Source of the DNA: Amoebidium appalachense | Lineage: Eukaryota > Ichthyosporea | Assembly: GCA_963693365.1 (NCBI GenBank) | Contig: CAVNZM010000006.1 | Span: forward strand, 7,688,001 to 7,752,000 | Reading direction: 5' to 3' | DNA length: 64,000 nt | Part shown: piece after piece, positions 33,373 to 62,521 of the stretch | Layout: each line of letters opens with the position of its first letter | How positions within the stretch are numbered: position 1 is the first letter of the stretch | Notes under the pieces: model-generated | What the model was told of the DNA's origin: nothing | Database searches by the model: none | What the model saw: the letters and a program-made list of their open reading frames with translations, nothing else | Translations under genes and position numbers: made by a program

Positions 33373-33593
33373 CACATTTACACTCAGAGAGAGAGAGACA
33401 TACGGCCACACCGCACGCAGCACACAGAAACACATCAGGGCACTTAATCCCGCGAAGAACACACCAGCTACTCGCTCGCTCGCGCGCGCACACGCACACA
33501 CACAAAATACACTTGTCAAACATGCACACGCGCACAACACATTTCGCCCGTCTACAGGCACACCACACCACACCCACGTGCAGCGCGCGCGTG

Positions 33594-33658
<65 letters not shown>

Positions 33659-34183
33659 GCACACACACACACAAGCACACACACTCACTCACTCACACAG
33701 TGGCCGTGATCATCGTGATACATTTAGCGATTTGTATCCATGCCGCACACCAGACCATGCTTCTAATTCAACACATGCACTCACAGGGGGACCTTTTCAT
33801 GCACTTACACCAATACAAAAACAAACTCTCTGGCTTATACACATATCCGGCATCCATCCTGCCATGTGTGTGTATGGGTACATAGTTGGTTGAAGTAAAA
33901 CCAAAAGTTATTTCAGCGTGAAGCATGAGCCTTGAATTTTTCTTTGCCATGGGCAGATATGACTCTAGGCCTTAAACCAGTCGAAGGAGAATTGCTATCA
34001 CCTTCTTTGGCTATGCCTCCCCCCCCCCCCCCCCTCCCCACACACACACACACACACACACAATACCTTGTGACGAAACTCGTTCTTATGCGGAAGCACC
34101 AAATCTCTGGTCGTGGGCATCTGTTCAAATGTGTTCTGCCGGCAAAGCCATCTTAGTCTTTTTTTTCTTTCTTTCTTTCTTTT

Positions 34184-34215
<32 letters not shown>

Positions 34216-34229
34216 TTTTTCTTCCTTTT

Positions 34230-34264
<35 letters not shown>

Positions 34265-36126
34265 TGTTCGTGAGTGTAACAAAAATTGCCTTCTATGCCT
34301 GCCACCCCCCCCCCCCCCCCCCCCCCCCCTCCCCCCCCTTCCCCTCCGATTTTTCGAGCACCATGTGTCACGATTCACGTATATGCATACACCTCTTTGT
34401 GCATGCTCCTATCCAACCCAACCACATACACACCTACCCATAACATGCAACGAATCTAAACTTGGGCAAACCGAACACACCTCTTTTGACTTTCCCCCTC
34501 TACCAATACCGCAACTGACCCCATTTCCTCCCTCTCCATATTCTCCGCAGACATCAGTTCTCTTTTTGGACCCCAATCCGGACCTGGGACCCCCTCTACA
34601 GGGGACCAGCCGGCTGGAGTCATCACCGACAACATCAGCACGGGGGCCCCAATTTCCGCATTGGACCCCAGCCTTGGTGGGTCTACGGGGACGACTGACT
34701 TGGGGATCATGAACACCTCCCAGCAACCTCTCGGTGGCCTCAATTCTCCTTCGGCCCCCTCCACCCCCGACATCAACACGACCAACATGCCACCAGGAGA
34801 TTTTTCGTCGTTTTTACCCCCCGGTGGGACCGGAGGCAACACCACCCCATCTCCGGCCGGACCCTCATTCAACACCGGGGAGGGTCCCGGGTTGAGTGTA
34901 GGGGGATTGGGTGCTCCCTCTGCTGGCTTGCCCCCCCAGGCAAAGCCACCCCCTAAAGCCAACGTGGGGCAGGGAGTTGCGAAGAAAATTATTGGATCCC
35001 TGGAGGGACCTAAGGTTCAGGCGAGGACCATGGGGCCTCCTTTTGATGTCAACGAATACTTGAAGAAGCATCCTAAGGGTGAGTGTGTGTGTGCTGTGGT
35101 GTGTGTTGTTTGATGCTAGAAGACTAGAAGAGAGAGGGGGGAGGGGGGAGGGGGGGGGGGGAGAGAGGGGGGAGGAGGAAGAGGTTGTTTGTGGGTGTGT
35201 GGGTGCGCAAGTGCAAGTTTGTTTTTGAGAGGCGTGGTGACGAGTAAGGAAAGAGGTCTGATTTGAACAAAGATCAGGGAACCCAGCGAAAATGGGGTGT
35301 AGTCCTTCCCCTCCTCCCCCCCCCCCCCCCCCCCTCCCCCCCCCCCCCTCCCGATTTGCTACCCCTCACAAACCGTAAATAGAAAACAGAAAGAGTACCG
35401 CAAGGAACTTGGAAAACCGACGGCCTGTTAGAATGAAAGGGACAGGCTTACCAGAGATAGGAATGGTTGGGGGTGTGTGGGGATGGGGGGTAAATGTTTG
35501 TCACGTAAGATTGCTTTGCCACGTTTCACACCAACCAACCAACCAAGCAAGTAAGCACACTGACAAACAACATATCACAATTGCATTTTACATTTCAACC
35601 ATCAACTATTAACAAACACAAAATCCATGCAGCGGAGTTAACCGGTGGGCCATCTGGGCCGGGGGGTGTTCTTGCCGTGGGCAACTGCAACTACGAACTG
35701 AAGGTGCAGCCCGATGGGAACATTGTCATTGACGGAAAGGAGAAACTCATTGTGTGGAGCACAAAGACGTCGGGCCTGTGGAATGGGTTCAACACTAAGG
35801 ACATCACGCTCAAGGTGTGTGTAAAGTGGACGAGAGGGTGTTTTTTTTTGTTTCTTTTTTTTTCTTTTTTTTTTTTTTTTTCCCTTCTTGGTTTTGTTTT
35901 GTTTGTCGTTTTCTCTATTAATTTTCCGCTTCTTCCTCTCTTTTAGTTCTTTTCGTTTTGGTTGTGGAAGGGGTTCAACACTAAGGACATCAAGTTCAAG
36001 GTGTGTGCCTGCGTGGAAATGGGAGAGCGTGTTTTTTCTTTTTTTCAAAAGTGCAATGATCCCCTTCAAAATTGCTTTTTATTTTTTTTATCATATTTTT
36101 TTTTGTGGGGGGGGGGGGGGGGGGTT

Positions 36127-36167
<41 letters not shown>

Positions 36168-36736
36168 TCTCCATCTTCTCGTTCTTTATTGTGCTTGTTT
36201 TAGTAGTTAATGTCTGGAGTTGTGGGAACCGAAGGAGGATTGAGACCACCAAGAGGTTGCTGGGAGGTGTTCATTATCGTATTTGTTACATAACCTTCAG
36301 GAATCTGTACTCCATTGATGTACCACATTTTAACAACCCTCCTCCCCCCCCCTCCTCCCCTCCTCCACACACACGCACACAAACCCTTCACACACATACA
36401 CACACGCACACACGCACACACACACACACAACAACAACAACAACAACAAAAAAAAAAAAACACACACAGCTCGACAACGGGCAGCTGCGTTCATACATCC
36501 TCAACGCGAGGGCCCAACCCAAGAGCAAAGAGTGGAAAACGGACATTGCCCCCGGACATGCCTTGCCAAAAAAGGCTATTTTGGGTCCCTCAGGAAACCT
36601 GTTGGTATTGGATGAGCAGGGTAACATCCTCTGGTCTACTGCTATTGACAAGAGCTATGAATGCAAGAACGCGGAGACTCTAATGAACGCTCTCGGAACT
36701 GAAACGCAGCGGAGCGTTGGGCGGATTTCTGCATAG
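32738..36736 (+). CDS. Secreted protein with bulb-lectin-like (beta-prism II) domain, 4 exons
   Basis: Exons 32738-32834, 34551-35078, 35633-35814 and 36470-36736 join in phase to 357 aa. Residues 1-22 form a signal peptide (hydrophobic core AAAVLLLAIST, likely cut after Ala near 21-22). Residues 33-208 (exon 2) are low-complexity Pro/Gly/Ser/Thr with NTT and NTS glycosylation-type sites, a stalk-like region. Residues 209-357 carry Q234-P-D-G-N-I-V240 followed by VWST, and later GPSGNLLVLDEQGNILWST. Both fit the QxDxNxVxY-type repeat of B-lectin domains, though the final Tyr is missing. Mannose binding is possible but unproved. The domain call is from motif pattern only. Intron 3 carries two copied pieces of this gene's own exons. 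Confidence 0.75.
33088..33170 (+). repeat. (CA)n microsatellite in lectin-like gene intron 1
   Basis: About 41 CA units; another CA tract follows at 33598-33656. Confidence 0.95.
34157..34215 (+). repeat. (CTTT)n microsatellite in lectin-like gene intron 1
   Basis: CTTT units, then T26 and (GT)n, and a C-run at 34303-34329. Confidence 0.9.
35963..36000 (+). pseudogene. 38-bp duplicate of lectin-like exon 3 end plus donor
   Basis: Copies 35777-35814 (TGTGGAATGGGTTCAACACT...) with three substitutions and is again followed by GTGTGTG. It lies about 150 bp downstream inside intron 3. Confidence 0.85.
36206..36278 (-). pseudogene. Inverted 73-bp copy of lectin-like exon 2
   Basis: The reverse complement matches 34705-34777 over its whole length without gaps, with 11 substitutions (about 85 percent). 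It encodes MNTSQQPLGGLN-type residues on the minus strand. It sits in intron 3, 1.4 kb from its source. Confidence 0.88.
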
Positions 36737-37272
36737 GGGAATGAGTTTTTACAGGGGGAGGTGTGTGTGCAGAGTGTGTTATAGAGGGGGAAAGGCCCGG
36801 GCGGGGTGGGGGTTGGGGGTTGGTGGGGGGGGGGGGGGGGGGGGGGGGGGACGTGCGTGTATGTGTGCATCAAAACTAAGTGCGGCATTATGAACTAAAC
36901 CTTGCAAGTGACATCACTTGCAAAAAAAAAAACGGGAACGGTGGTTTGAGTAACAACTTGTGCATCCCACTCATATTCATATTAATCACTGTCGGCGAGA
37001 TGAAGGGGCCCGGCGCATCTGCACGAGTTTTGATACATAGTTGATACGGGGTTTTATGTTGGGAATGAACTATTTATTCTAGCACGTGAGAGAGAAAGGA
37101 AGGTCTAGACTTCACCGTGCATGGTACATATATGTAACATATCTGGGACAGCCCAGGGAGCTCGTCCACGTCTAAATATGACCAAGCACATAATCTGTGC
37201 AAATATGCAAATAAAAAATCTGATCTGGCTGCCGAGGCTGCCAGCCGTAAGCCGAAACCCCCATGCAAACAA

Positions 37273-37303
<31 letters not shown>

Positions 37304-37333
37304 ACACACCCCCCCCCCCCCCCCCCCCCCCCC

Positions 37334-37423
37334 TGCTTGTTATGCATACTCTTTATGTGGTTTCCACTCGGCATTGTGATGTCCTTTGTGAATGTGTGCT
37401 TCGTACTTTATATGGACCATTCA
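37334..37423 (+). repeat. SINE-like repeat, partial copy
   Basis: TGCTTGTTATGCATACTC, TTTATGTGG and GCTTCGTACTTT, ending ACCATTCA then poly(C). Confidence 0.72.
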
Positions 37424-37586
37424 CCCCCCCCCCCCCCCCCCCCCCCCTCCTCCACCCACCCCGCAACACACACACACACACACACACACACAAGCACACA
37501 GGGGGGGCACCCTCGCGCGCACGCACCGTGCAATGGCGCAGAAAATCCTCAGACATATGATGCCCCCCCCCCCCCCCCCCCCCCCC

Positions 37587-37621
<35 letters not shown>

Positions 37622-37756
37622 CACACCACCCCATCCACTCACCCACCACCACCACCTCTTTGCGCGACTCGAAGGCATATTACCCGCCGAATCATGCTGC
37701 CAGTGCCGTGAATCGATTTTCATGCTTATTCTGATAGCATATGCACTCGACACAGA

Positions 37757-37826
37757 ATAATTCTGCTTTCTGCGAATGATTCTGCTTTTTGTAGGAATAT
37801 TCTGCCTTGTGCAATAATCCTGCAAG
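37757..37826 (+). repeat. Degenerate ~20-bp tandem repeat
   Basis: Four units of the type AATRATTCTGCYTTNTG. Further single ATTCTG(C/T) motifs are scattered to 38140. Confidence 0.6.
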
Positions 37827-39173
37827 AAAGAATTTCATTAACTTCCAATTTTGCTAAAACTTTAAGATTCTGCTGTGTGCACGTGCCGAGCAGTCGTACT
37901 CTTAGCAAGTTCATTCTGTTCTCACACGGTCAGCTGCAGCAGAATTATTCTGTTGAGATAGAAATACTTTCAGGATCCAATCAAAATAATGAGTATTGAC
38001 GAATTTGAAAAGAAAATGATTCCAACTTTCTAACAATAGAAGAGAGCCCAACCTTCATGATCAACGGGCGCTTGCTGCGACTAATTATGCTGCAAACCAA
38101 GTGAACAATCTGAGCAGAAACAATTCTGTTTATCTAGCGGAATTGGTCAGCAAAAGGAGATTTAGTCTGCAAAGCCGGGGTAATCTTCACTTTGCTTTGG
38201 GTCTATGAATTGCAACAAAAAAAAAACCAAAAAATATCTGCACTTCAGCATAATTTTTATCCGCCAAGCCCAGAATGATGGATCTGCGCTGACAAGTCTA
38301 ATCGTGCTGAAGTGGTTAATCGGTAAATACTATTACTGAATACTAACCAATGCGATACGAGCGTGGCACTCCACATATGGTCAAGAAATTTAAGGAGCCC
38401 GCCTTACGTGTCGACGTCCTCAGCCTGTACGCTCTGTCTTGCACAAAACTCAAGCTAAAGTCACGAGTTTGTTCCCCCCACCGTTGGTGTCTTGTTACAA
38501 TTCCCCATAAAAATTCTTTCAATAAATCCACGTTACAAAGACACGCATATACACAAGGAACTTTAATACCAGGAACGCAAACAGACGGGCAGGCGGTGCA
38601 TATCTGTATTAACATTTATCAAACACCATTATACTTTGCTTGGCTCCCTACATAAGCTTGTAAGTATTCGGGTGCTTAGTTTCTTTTCAAATGTTACAAT
38701 ACTGTACAGGAGAAAAGCCTTCTTAGAGAAAAGGCACACGTGCATTAGAAGCAGTCAGAATATTATCTCGGTGCTTTTAACACCAATCAAAATGGGCATT
38801 TGCGCACCACCCCACATGCCAATCAAATAGCTCTGATGATCGAAAAATGCATTCCTGATTCCTGGAACACGTTGATCTATACCCACGTGCACAACTGAGG
38901 TGCGGGAAACGAGCTCCGGAAACGGGGAGGAAGAGAAAGAGGGCCCGGAAACTGTGGGAAGCTTTAGATGAGAGATAGAAGTGATTGTTGCATGTGTGCA
39001 CATTTTACATGAGATCGAATGACGCTGTAGTTTTTATATTCCGGAGCTATAAAACGAAAACGAGAAAGTAGAAAGTTATGAACTCTGTAACCAAAAGCAC
39101 TTGGATGATCCCGAGCGGCAGTAGCTACAGGCACTTTAAGGAGATTGATTTTTCTTACAAATCTTAGCGCTCA

Positions 39174-56111
<16,938 letters not shown>

Positions 56112-57211
56112 TTTTTAACCTTACAATAAAAATGTGCTTAACAGATTAGACAACTAGATATATTAGGGCCAGTAAATGCAATTGGATTCCCCTGCCTTCT
56201 AATTTTGGCGAATAAATGGAAGCAGCCGCATAAGTCTTCCCTTTTTTTTTTCGTTTTTCTTTTCCTTTTTCCCCCTTTTTTCCCTTTTTTTTTTTTTTTT
56301 TTTTTTTTCCCCTCCTCCCCTTCTTCTCCCTCTTTTGTTGTTTGCCAGTAGTGACTCGAGCTCAGAAGTAAGTGGGTGAGCTAATTATGAAAACCCGCAA
56401 TGTTGAAAGGGCACTTTTTCCTATATAGATGTGTGTGTGTAAATCCGCCGGCAGTACACCGGGCTGCAAGCATTTTACCTGCAAGCATTTTACAGAATAC
56501 CAAAAAGTCAACGATATCCACAAATCAACTTTCAAAGCTTTGCTTGTTTCTTAGTTTTTGGTTGTTGTTGTGTTGTATGTGTGTGTGTGCGTGCGTGTGT
56601 GTGTGTGTGTCTACGTGCGAGCGTGCACTTGTTGTGGTTGTGTCTGTGTGTGTCACGGTGTGTGTGTGTGTGTGTGTGCGTTAATGAAGCTGCATGTTCA
56701 AAACCATTGCAAGGATGTATACACGCGTAAGACAATCACAAACCTCTCTAAGTTTGAATAGCTATAAATGAATTCTAAGACCACTCAGTATTGAGCAGAC
56801 CAATGGCACCCTCTAGCTTAACGTACAGTCGGTACTTCGTTGAAGACTGTACAAAGACGGTAGTTTCGAAATATTCATTATAAAAAACCAACGGGCTCCT
56901 TCGAGGACAACACGGGCAGGGAAAGGAGAAAAAAAAGAAAGAAAAAGAGAGAGAGAGAGAGGGCTTCTACCTTCACCCAAATTACTACTGGCTATGATCA
57001 TGGTACCATGCCGACTATCGTCTAGCTACCGCAATAAAATGAACTATAAACAAATAAATAAATAGCTCAGTGTTTGTACCCAATCTAGGCAGTGTCTGCT
57101 TGGCGCACAACCAAACCCACATCAACCGTTAGGGCGGCCCCCTTCTTTGACAGTATTGGCAGTCCGCTCTGTCCAACTCTCTCCAATCCCTTCAGCGCCT
57201 GCCCAAATTAC
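56112..57211. other. Intergenic region between convergent TRM5 and BTB-BACK genes
   Basis: T-rich tract (56240-56308), (GT)n (56575-56680), otherwise ordinary mixed sequence. No gene seen. Confidence 0.6.
56125..56130 (+). terminator. Polyadenylation signal of TRM5
   Basis: AATAAA begins 14 bases after the TRM5 stop, so the 3' UTR should be very short. Confidence 0.6.
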
Positions 57212-57797
57212 TCAAACAGCGACGGTCGACGGCCGCGTATTCCCAATATCCGAGATGTCCACACGACAATCTATACCCAGCTGGTTAGCTTGTAACGTGA
57301 AAAACCCCACGTACCCAGAATGGGTTAAGTTGCAGGCAGAGGGATCATCCACCAATTCCAAGCCTGCATCGACACTCAGTTTGGTCTTGGAGCCATCCCT
57401 GTGGATATTATCATAGGCGATATAGACACGCCACGTAGCGAGAAAGTGTCCAACAGAGAAGGGTTCAGAATAGAAATAATGGTATCCAGACAGATATTTG
57501 GGTGAGAAGGGAGGCAGGGTGATGGTGAGTTGCCGAGGTAGCGTGGCCTAAGCCAGTCCTTGATGCATTCGGGATCCTCCATAGGGAGATGGGCCTCGTG
57601 TCGCCCCTTGTATGCCGACAGGAGTACTTGAGGCGAAACAAATTTGCTCCCCTCCACATACCTGCAGAAAAACTGGGTTAAGTGTGTACTATCAAATAGG
57701 ATTGGTAAAGGTGTTTAAGCTACCAGGTCCAACTAAGATACAGGCGGCTTACATAGTGGAAGACGGTAGTTCAAATGAGGAATTCGAACATAAGGGA

Positions 57798-57800
57798 GCA

Positions 57801-57842
<42 letters not shown>
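57798..57842 (+). repeat. C45 run and (AAT)n in BTB-BACK intron
   Basis: Homopolymer C at about 57805-57842, then (AAT)n at 57891-57930. Confidence 0.9.
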
Positions 57843-57843
<1 letters not shown>

Positions 57844-58725
57844 TGGAACAAAAAGGATTACTTTTTCAAAGAAACCAAAACTGGGGGACTAACAATAATA
57901 ATGATAATAATAATAATAATAATAATAATATGATTCAAGAACACACCTGAACTCATCACGAGGCATCAGACAGAACCGCACCGAGTCTTCCAGTTGAACC
58001 TCCTTCCCCACCGTGGCTGGGTCGTACAATAATTCCGTGCCATTCCGATCACTCCAACGCACCAACAATTTGAACAACTCAAACTCGCTCATTTGTAGAT
58101 AGTCCGAGCCCGCCAATTTCATCAGCACTTCTTTGGTGCAGTTTTTCAGAAAACATTTTCTTTCAAAAATTCCGGGCACCGGGTCCCCGCCAACACCTGT
58201 TTTTCGCAGTAGTCTCGAATATCTGCAATAGGACAGTAGATCGGGACAAATGGGGTGCCGTCTTCTGAATCAGAATCAGAGTCTTCGGTGACATCCCTGT
58301 TCGCTTTGTGGCGCTTTGCCCTTAGTTCGTGTATCGGCTCGCCCATGTGTACACTGCCGGTGAAAACGCGAAAGAAAAGAAGCGGATGGTTGGAGAACGT
58401 CGGTTGCAACTCGAGAAACCGGGTAGTGAGAACGCGGCAAAGGCTGTCCATTCCAGACTGCATTCATCACCCGGGCAAGGTTGGTCAGAATATGTGCAAG
58501 GGGGGTCCCCAGGAGAAGGGTTTTTTTTTTTTTTTTTTTTTTTTTTTGGGGGGGGGGGGGGGGGGAGGGGGGGGACTGAAGGGATTGAATCAAAGTGCCG
58601 GGCCCCCAGGAGCTTCAGGTTAAGGGGGAGCATAATATATGTAGGCAAAGTACCCAACCACACACCGTCAGCAGTTCGACTCAAATTGAACGGAATGAAT
58701 TCAACAAACACCTGCATACACAGAT

Positions 58726-58730
<5 letters not shown>

Positions 58731-58774
<44 letters not shown>
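58731..58774 (+). repeat. (CA)n at the 5' border of the RNase H element
   Basis: About 22 CA units between the BTB-BACK block side and the retroelement frame. It may mark the insertion edge. Confidence 0.85.
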
Positions 58775-58777
<3 letters not shown>

Positions 58778-58783
58778 AACCCC

Positions 58784-60897
58784 GGGTACGCAGACGGAGA
58801 GGGGGAAGGGTTAGACACGGAGCCAGAATCGGAGTCGACGGGGCCCAGCGACGACTCCGACGACTCAGAGGACTCTAACATCGACAGCACCAACAGCAAG
58901 TACGAGCCCCCTGAGCCCCCAGCCGATAACCACACCCACAACAAGCAGTGTGTGGGGTGGACCCGTGCTGTGGAGGTGATACGGGCAGACCCCTACGTGG
59001 CTTTCAAGACCCGAATCACCACCCACATGGTAGTCCCGAAGTACCAAAAGGACTTCATCAACACCGACAGTATCGACATCTACCAAGTCATCGCACTGAA
59101 GGATGGCTCCGATCCGGCCGAGCAGTGGAGGAAGATACACCACTTTCGGCGGCATCTTCCCCCCCACCAACAGGCATCACCCCAGATGCTCTACCTGCAA
59201 GCCAACGAGGAAGCCACACCCTTACCGGGGGACCTCCCCGGCCCACCCCCCCCCCAGCAGCCACCACCAGTAGGGTCACCACCAGGACACAAGTGCACGG
59301 CCCACCCGGCTGACCTGCCGAGCCCACCCACTCCCCGTAGGCTCACCTACACCGACTTGGTGCCCCAGGCCACCTATGACGAGTGGCAGCAGCAAATCAC
59401 CCTGATCCCCCCAGACCAACCGATCACCGTTTATACGGACGGCAGCCTCATCCACCCGGGCAGGAGGATAGCCCAGGCCGGAGCCGGGGCTGTGCTGGAC
59501 ACCCCGGACCGGAAAGCACCACCAGTGACGGCCAAGACCAGGCTCCATACGGCCCTATCATCCACCCAAGCCGAACTCACAGGGGTACTACTAGCCCTCC
59601 TGCTCACCCCCACCACCACCCCCATCCACATCAAGCTCGATAACCTCGGAGTAGTCGACCGATGGACGGCAAATATGGACCCCACCACACCCCCTCGACG
59701 TAAGCTAAAGTTCCCCCACATAGTGGAATGGGCTCACGTACGAGACCAACTCTCTCTCCGGCAACCAGGCTCTGTACAGGTATCGTGGGTGAAGGGGCAC
59801 CAATCCAACACCAAACGGTACGGTCAACGGAATAACGAGGCAGACAAGGCAGCCAATGCAGGAAGAGTCCTCCCCCCTCCCCCCCCCCCTACCTCCGGCC
59901 CCAGGGGGGGGGGAAATACTTCCTACGACTACAAGGCCACCGTATCCCCGGCAACATTCCCGGAACACTGAACCGGTTGAACAAGGACTTCCTCACCGAC
60001 ATGGCCGGCAAGACCAAGGCTATGTCCATACTAGCCGACCCCAGACTGCTCCCAGCCGAACGGAACCCCTTCAAGCTCAACAAGGGGCCCACACAGGCAA
60101 CCATCGGGGCAGTCAGAGGAAACACTCGTAGCCTGTCCCTGGCCATGGGCACCCTGCCTACCATAGCACGGCTACATCGAGATCACCCCACCGTCGTTAC
60201 ACAGCCCACATGCCCCCGGTGCAGCCAGCACCCTGAGACCACCACCCACCTCTGGGCCTGCCCGGCCCATGCCGGGGAAGTCCCCACCCTGACCACCGCC
60301 ATCACAGCCTGCATCCACAACGTCCTGCACACTCGTCATCCAAACACCCCCACGGCACAGCACCACCATACGGCAGCCACGGTGGTAGACCAATGTGCAT
60401 GGATAAACTGGATAGGAGGCAACGGTGACCCACCTGACCCCGAAGACACCAAGTGGGTTGAACGGGGATTCTGCCCACGATCGGTGGGCCCACTACTTGC
60501 AGCCACCGGCACCACCAAGACCACCACCCGGGCCATCTTAGGAAAAATCACAGTAGAGTTGCAATCCTTTTTCTTTTCAAAAATTTGGCACCCACGGAAC
60601 ACAACACTCCCCCCCACCCACCCCAAAATGCAAAAACACCACCATATACCCACCACCCGTAGAAAGAACAGTATGGCTCTCCAAAAACCCAAAACACCAA
60701 CAAATACACCCCCCACACACACCCGGCCGGCCTGTTCTGACTGCCGGAACACACACAGACCCGGTGTGCCCTGTAAAACCCACCTTTTAGTCCACAAAAA
60801 CATCGCCACAACATACGTACAACAACACATAATGTTAGGCAGCAACCCCCCACCACCACCACCACCACACCCCATCATCCACCCATACCCACCGTAA
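58784..60897 (+). mobile_element. 5'-truncated non-LTR retroelement remnant with RNase H and zinc motifs, frameshifted
   Basis: Frame 1 (to 59971): an acidic Glu/Asp/Ser stretch, an unassigned region (YVAFKTRITTHMVVPKYQ), Pro-rich linker, then an RNase H domain with all four acidic positions: VYTDGS, STQAEL, IKLDNLG, NNEADKAAN, plus WVKGH. Frame 2 (to 60897) continues with LNKDFLTDMAGK, the zinc-type CPRCSQHPETTTHLWACP, and CSDCRNTHRPGVPC near the end. The two frames fit if one base is lost or gained in the G10 run at 59904-59913. RNase H followed by a CCHC-like motif is typical of the 3' end of R1/I/Tad-type LINEs. No reverse transcriptase is seen upstream. Codons are strongly ACC/CCC-rich, unlike the genes around it. 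It stands antisense between BTB-BACK blocks. Confidence 0.75.
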
Positions 60898-61216
60898 ATA
60901 TTATACACAACACCTAGGACTTCCCAATACTGTAGATCGACCAATGAGAGCCCTCGGTTAACGTTTATTGCTAGGTTTTGAATGAAGGGGAGGACTGGAG
61001 CCTCCTGCCGGCGTGGCTGGGGTAGTAGCCCTGGGCAAAGTGTGTACTTATAGTTAGGTTGTGAAGGATGGTTTAGCTTAGCTGAACTCATAGATAGCAC
61101 CTTAACTAGTGTACTGTCGGTGCTGTGTGGTAGACGGTAGTTTCCCTAGAGGGCCTGAAAAGGCCCTCCGGGCTGAAAAGGCCCTCCGGGAACAAAACGT
61201 GAAAAAATAAAAAAAT

Positions 61217-61318
<102 letters not shown>

Positions 61319-61502
61319 ACACACACACCTTGTCTGCAGCATTGATTAGGTCGACACAATCCTCGGGGCCTGTAACACGTACAGGCAGGCCATAGACTGC
61401 GTCAATGACCAGGGAGAGAGTCTCTGCGTCCGTCTCACGGTGGATGTAAATCTCCTTCTCATCACCCTCACGGAAGCTATCAGAAGCGAGTAGCTTATCC
61501 AA

Positions 61503-62367
61503 TTAGTCCCCTGCTCCAGCCTAGAAAACCGAGTGTCAGTACTAGTCACAGTATAAATAATTTTTGGTGCATGCTGTCAGAAAACGCTTCACACTATACT
61601 ACCTCTGGAGACGGCACTCCACTTATTAGCTAGAAGGGCGGCACCGTAAGCTAGCTATCCTCTATCTATCGTGTCACGTACTAAACTAAGGCACATGGGT
61701 TTGGCACCCAGACTATTAATAAAGTCTTCACACCATTGAGTCGTCACTCAAACCCTTATTATCCCGCGCTGTCTCGTGTCTGCAGCAATACACAAGTACG
61801 ACAGCTAGCGACTGCAACCTAACACTAACGTAGCTAAGGTGATCAAGCTTATCCACAAAGGTGCTGAATGCTGCAAGTGTGTGTGACGGCACACACACAC
61901 TGACAATCACAAGTGTCGGGGGTGACCTACAAATGACGGCACACTCGTATTTAATGACTGTCGAGCCCAGAGCTACTGTCTGGACAGTAGCTGCTTATAT
62001 ACGAAGGCAAGTACACTTGTGCTCTCTTTTGTGGTCCTGGTGCTCTCGGGAACTTTACCAGAATCTAAACAGATCCAGCCCAAGATCTAGGTGGTGCGTA
62101 GCTAGCCAATCGGAGCTAACAACGGTGCGAGCTGTACCATAATCGGAGCCCCGATAGCCGGAAATCAATCTGGGGGTTTACGCTGTTTACTCGAGGCAAA
62201 GAGAACCAGTCTCAGGTATGGGGGGGGGGGTTTTGCTCGGAATATCCCCTCAGCGGTATATCATGATCACGTACATAGATGTCGGGTGGTGACTATATAT
62301 CAGGGTTTACTTTCTCTACGAGACACCATAAAGACTACAAGGAGAAATCAATTAGTTGGGGTTCCCC

Positions 62368-62412
<45 letters not shown>

Positions 62413-62444
62413 GGGCTCCCCTCGGGACACTCGGTATCAGCTGG

Positions 62445-62501
<57 letters not shown>

Positions 62502-62521
62502 TGTGTGTGTGTGCGCGTGCG
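61503..62521. other. Region between BTB exon and reverse transcriptase
   Basis: Mixed sequence without a recognisable gene. It includes a C/T/A-balanced stretch with several TAGC/CTAG words, a T38 run (62371-62408) and (GT)n (62443-62516) that touches the 3' end of the reverse transcriptase on the minus strand. Missing 5' BTB exons could lie here but I cannot identify them. Confidence 0.5.

Larger units (their letters stand above)
36737..39173. other. Intergenic region before TRM5
   Basis: G-run at 36827-36850, C/CA tracts at 37274-37330, 37425-37495 and 37563-37620, one SINE fragment, a short degenerate tandem repeat (37757-37826), then about 1.3 kb of ordinary AT-rich sequence to the TRM5 start. 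Short frames on both strands at 38340-39000 show no motif that I recognise. Confidence 0.55.

Noticed and set aside
38343-39003. Short frames on both strands (up to about 100 residues) upstream of TRM5
   Set aside because: No recognisable motif, overlapping on opposite strands, no convincing splice partners.
58146-58463. Separate small gene starting at the ATG near 58346 (minus strand)
   Set aside because: Its end (IADIRDYCEKQV, CPEFLKEN) fits as the middle of a BTB-BACK protein between the BTB exon and the BACK block, so it was treated as part of the disrupted gene.
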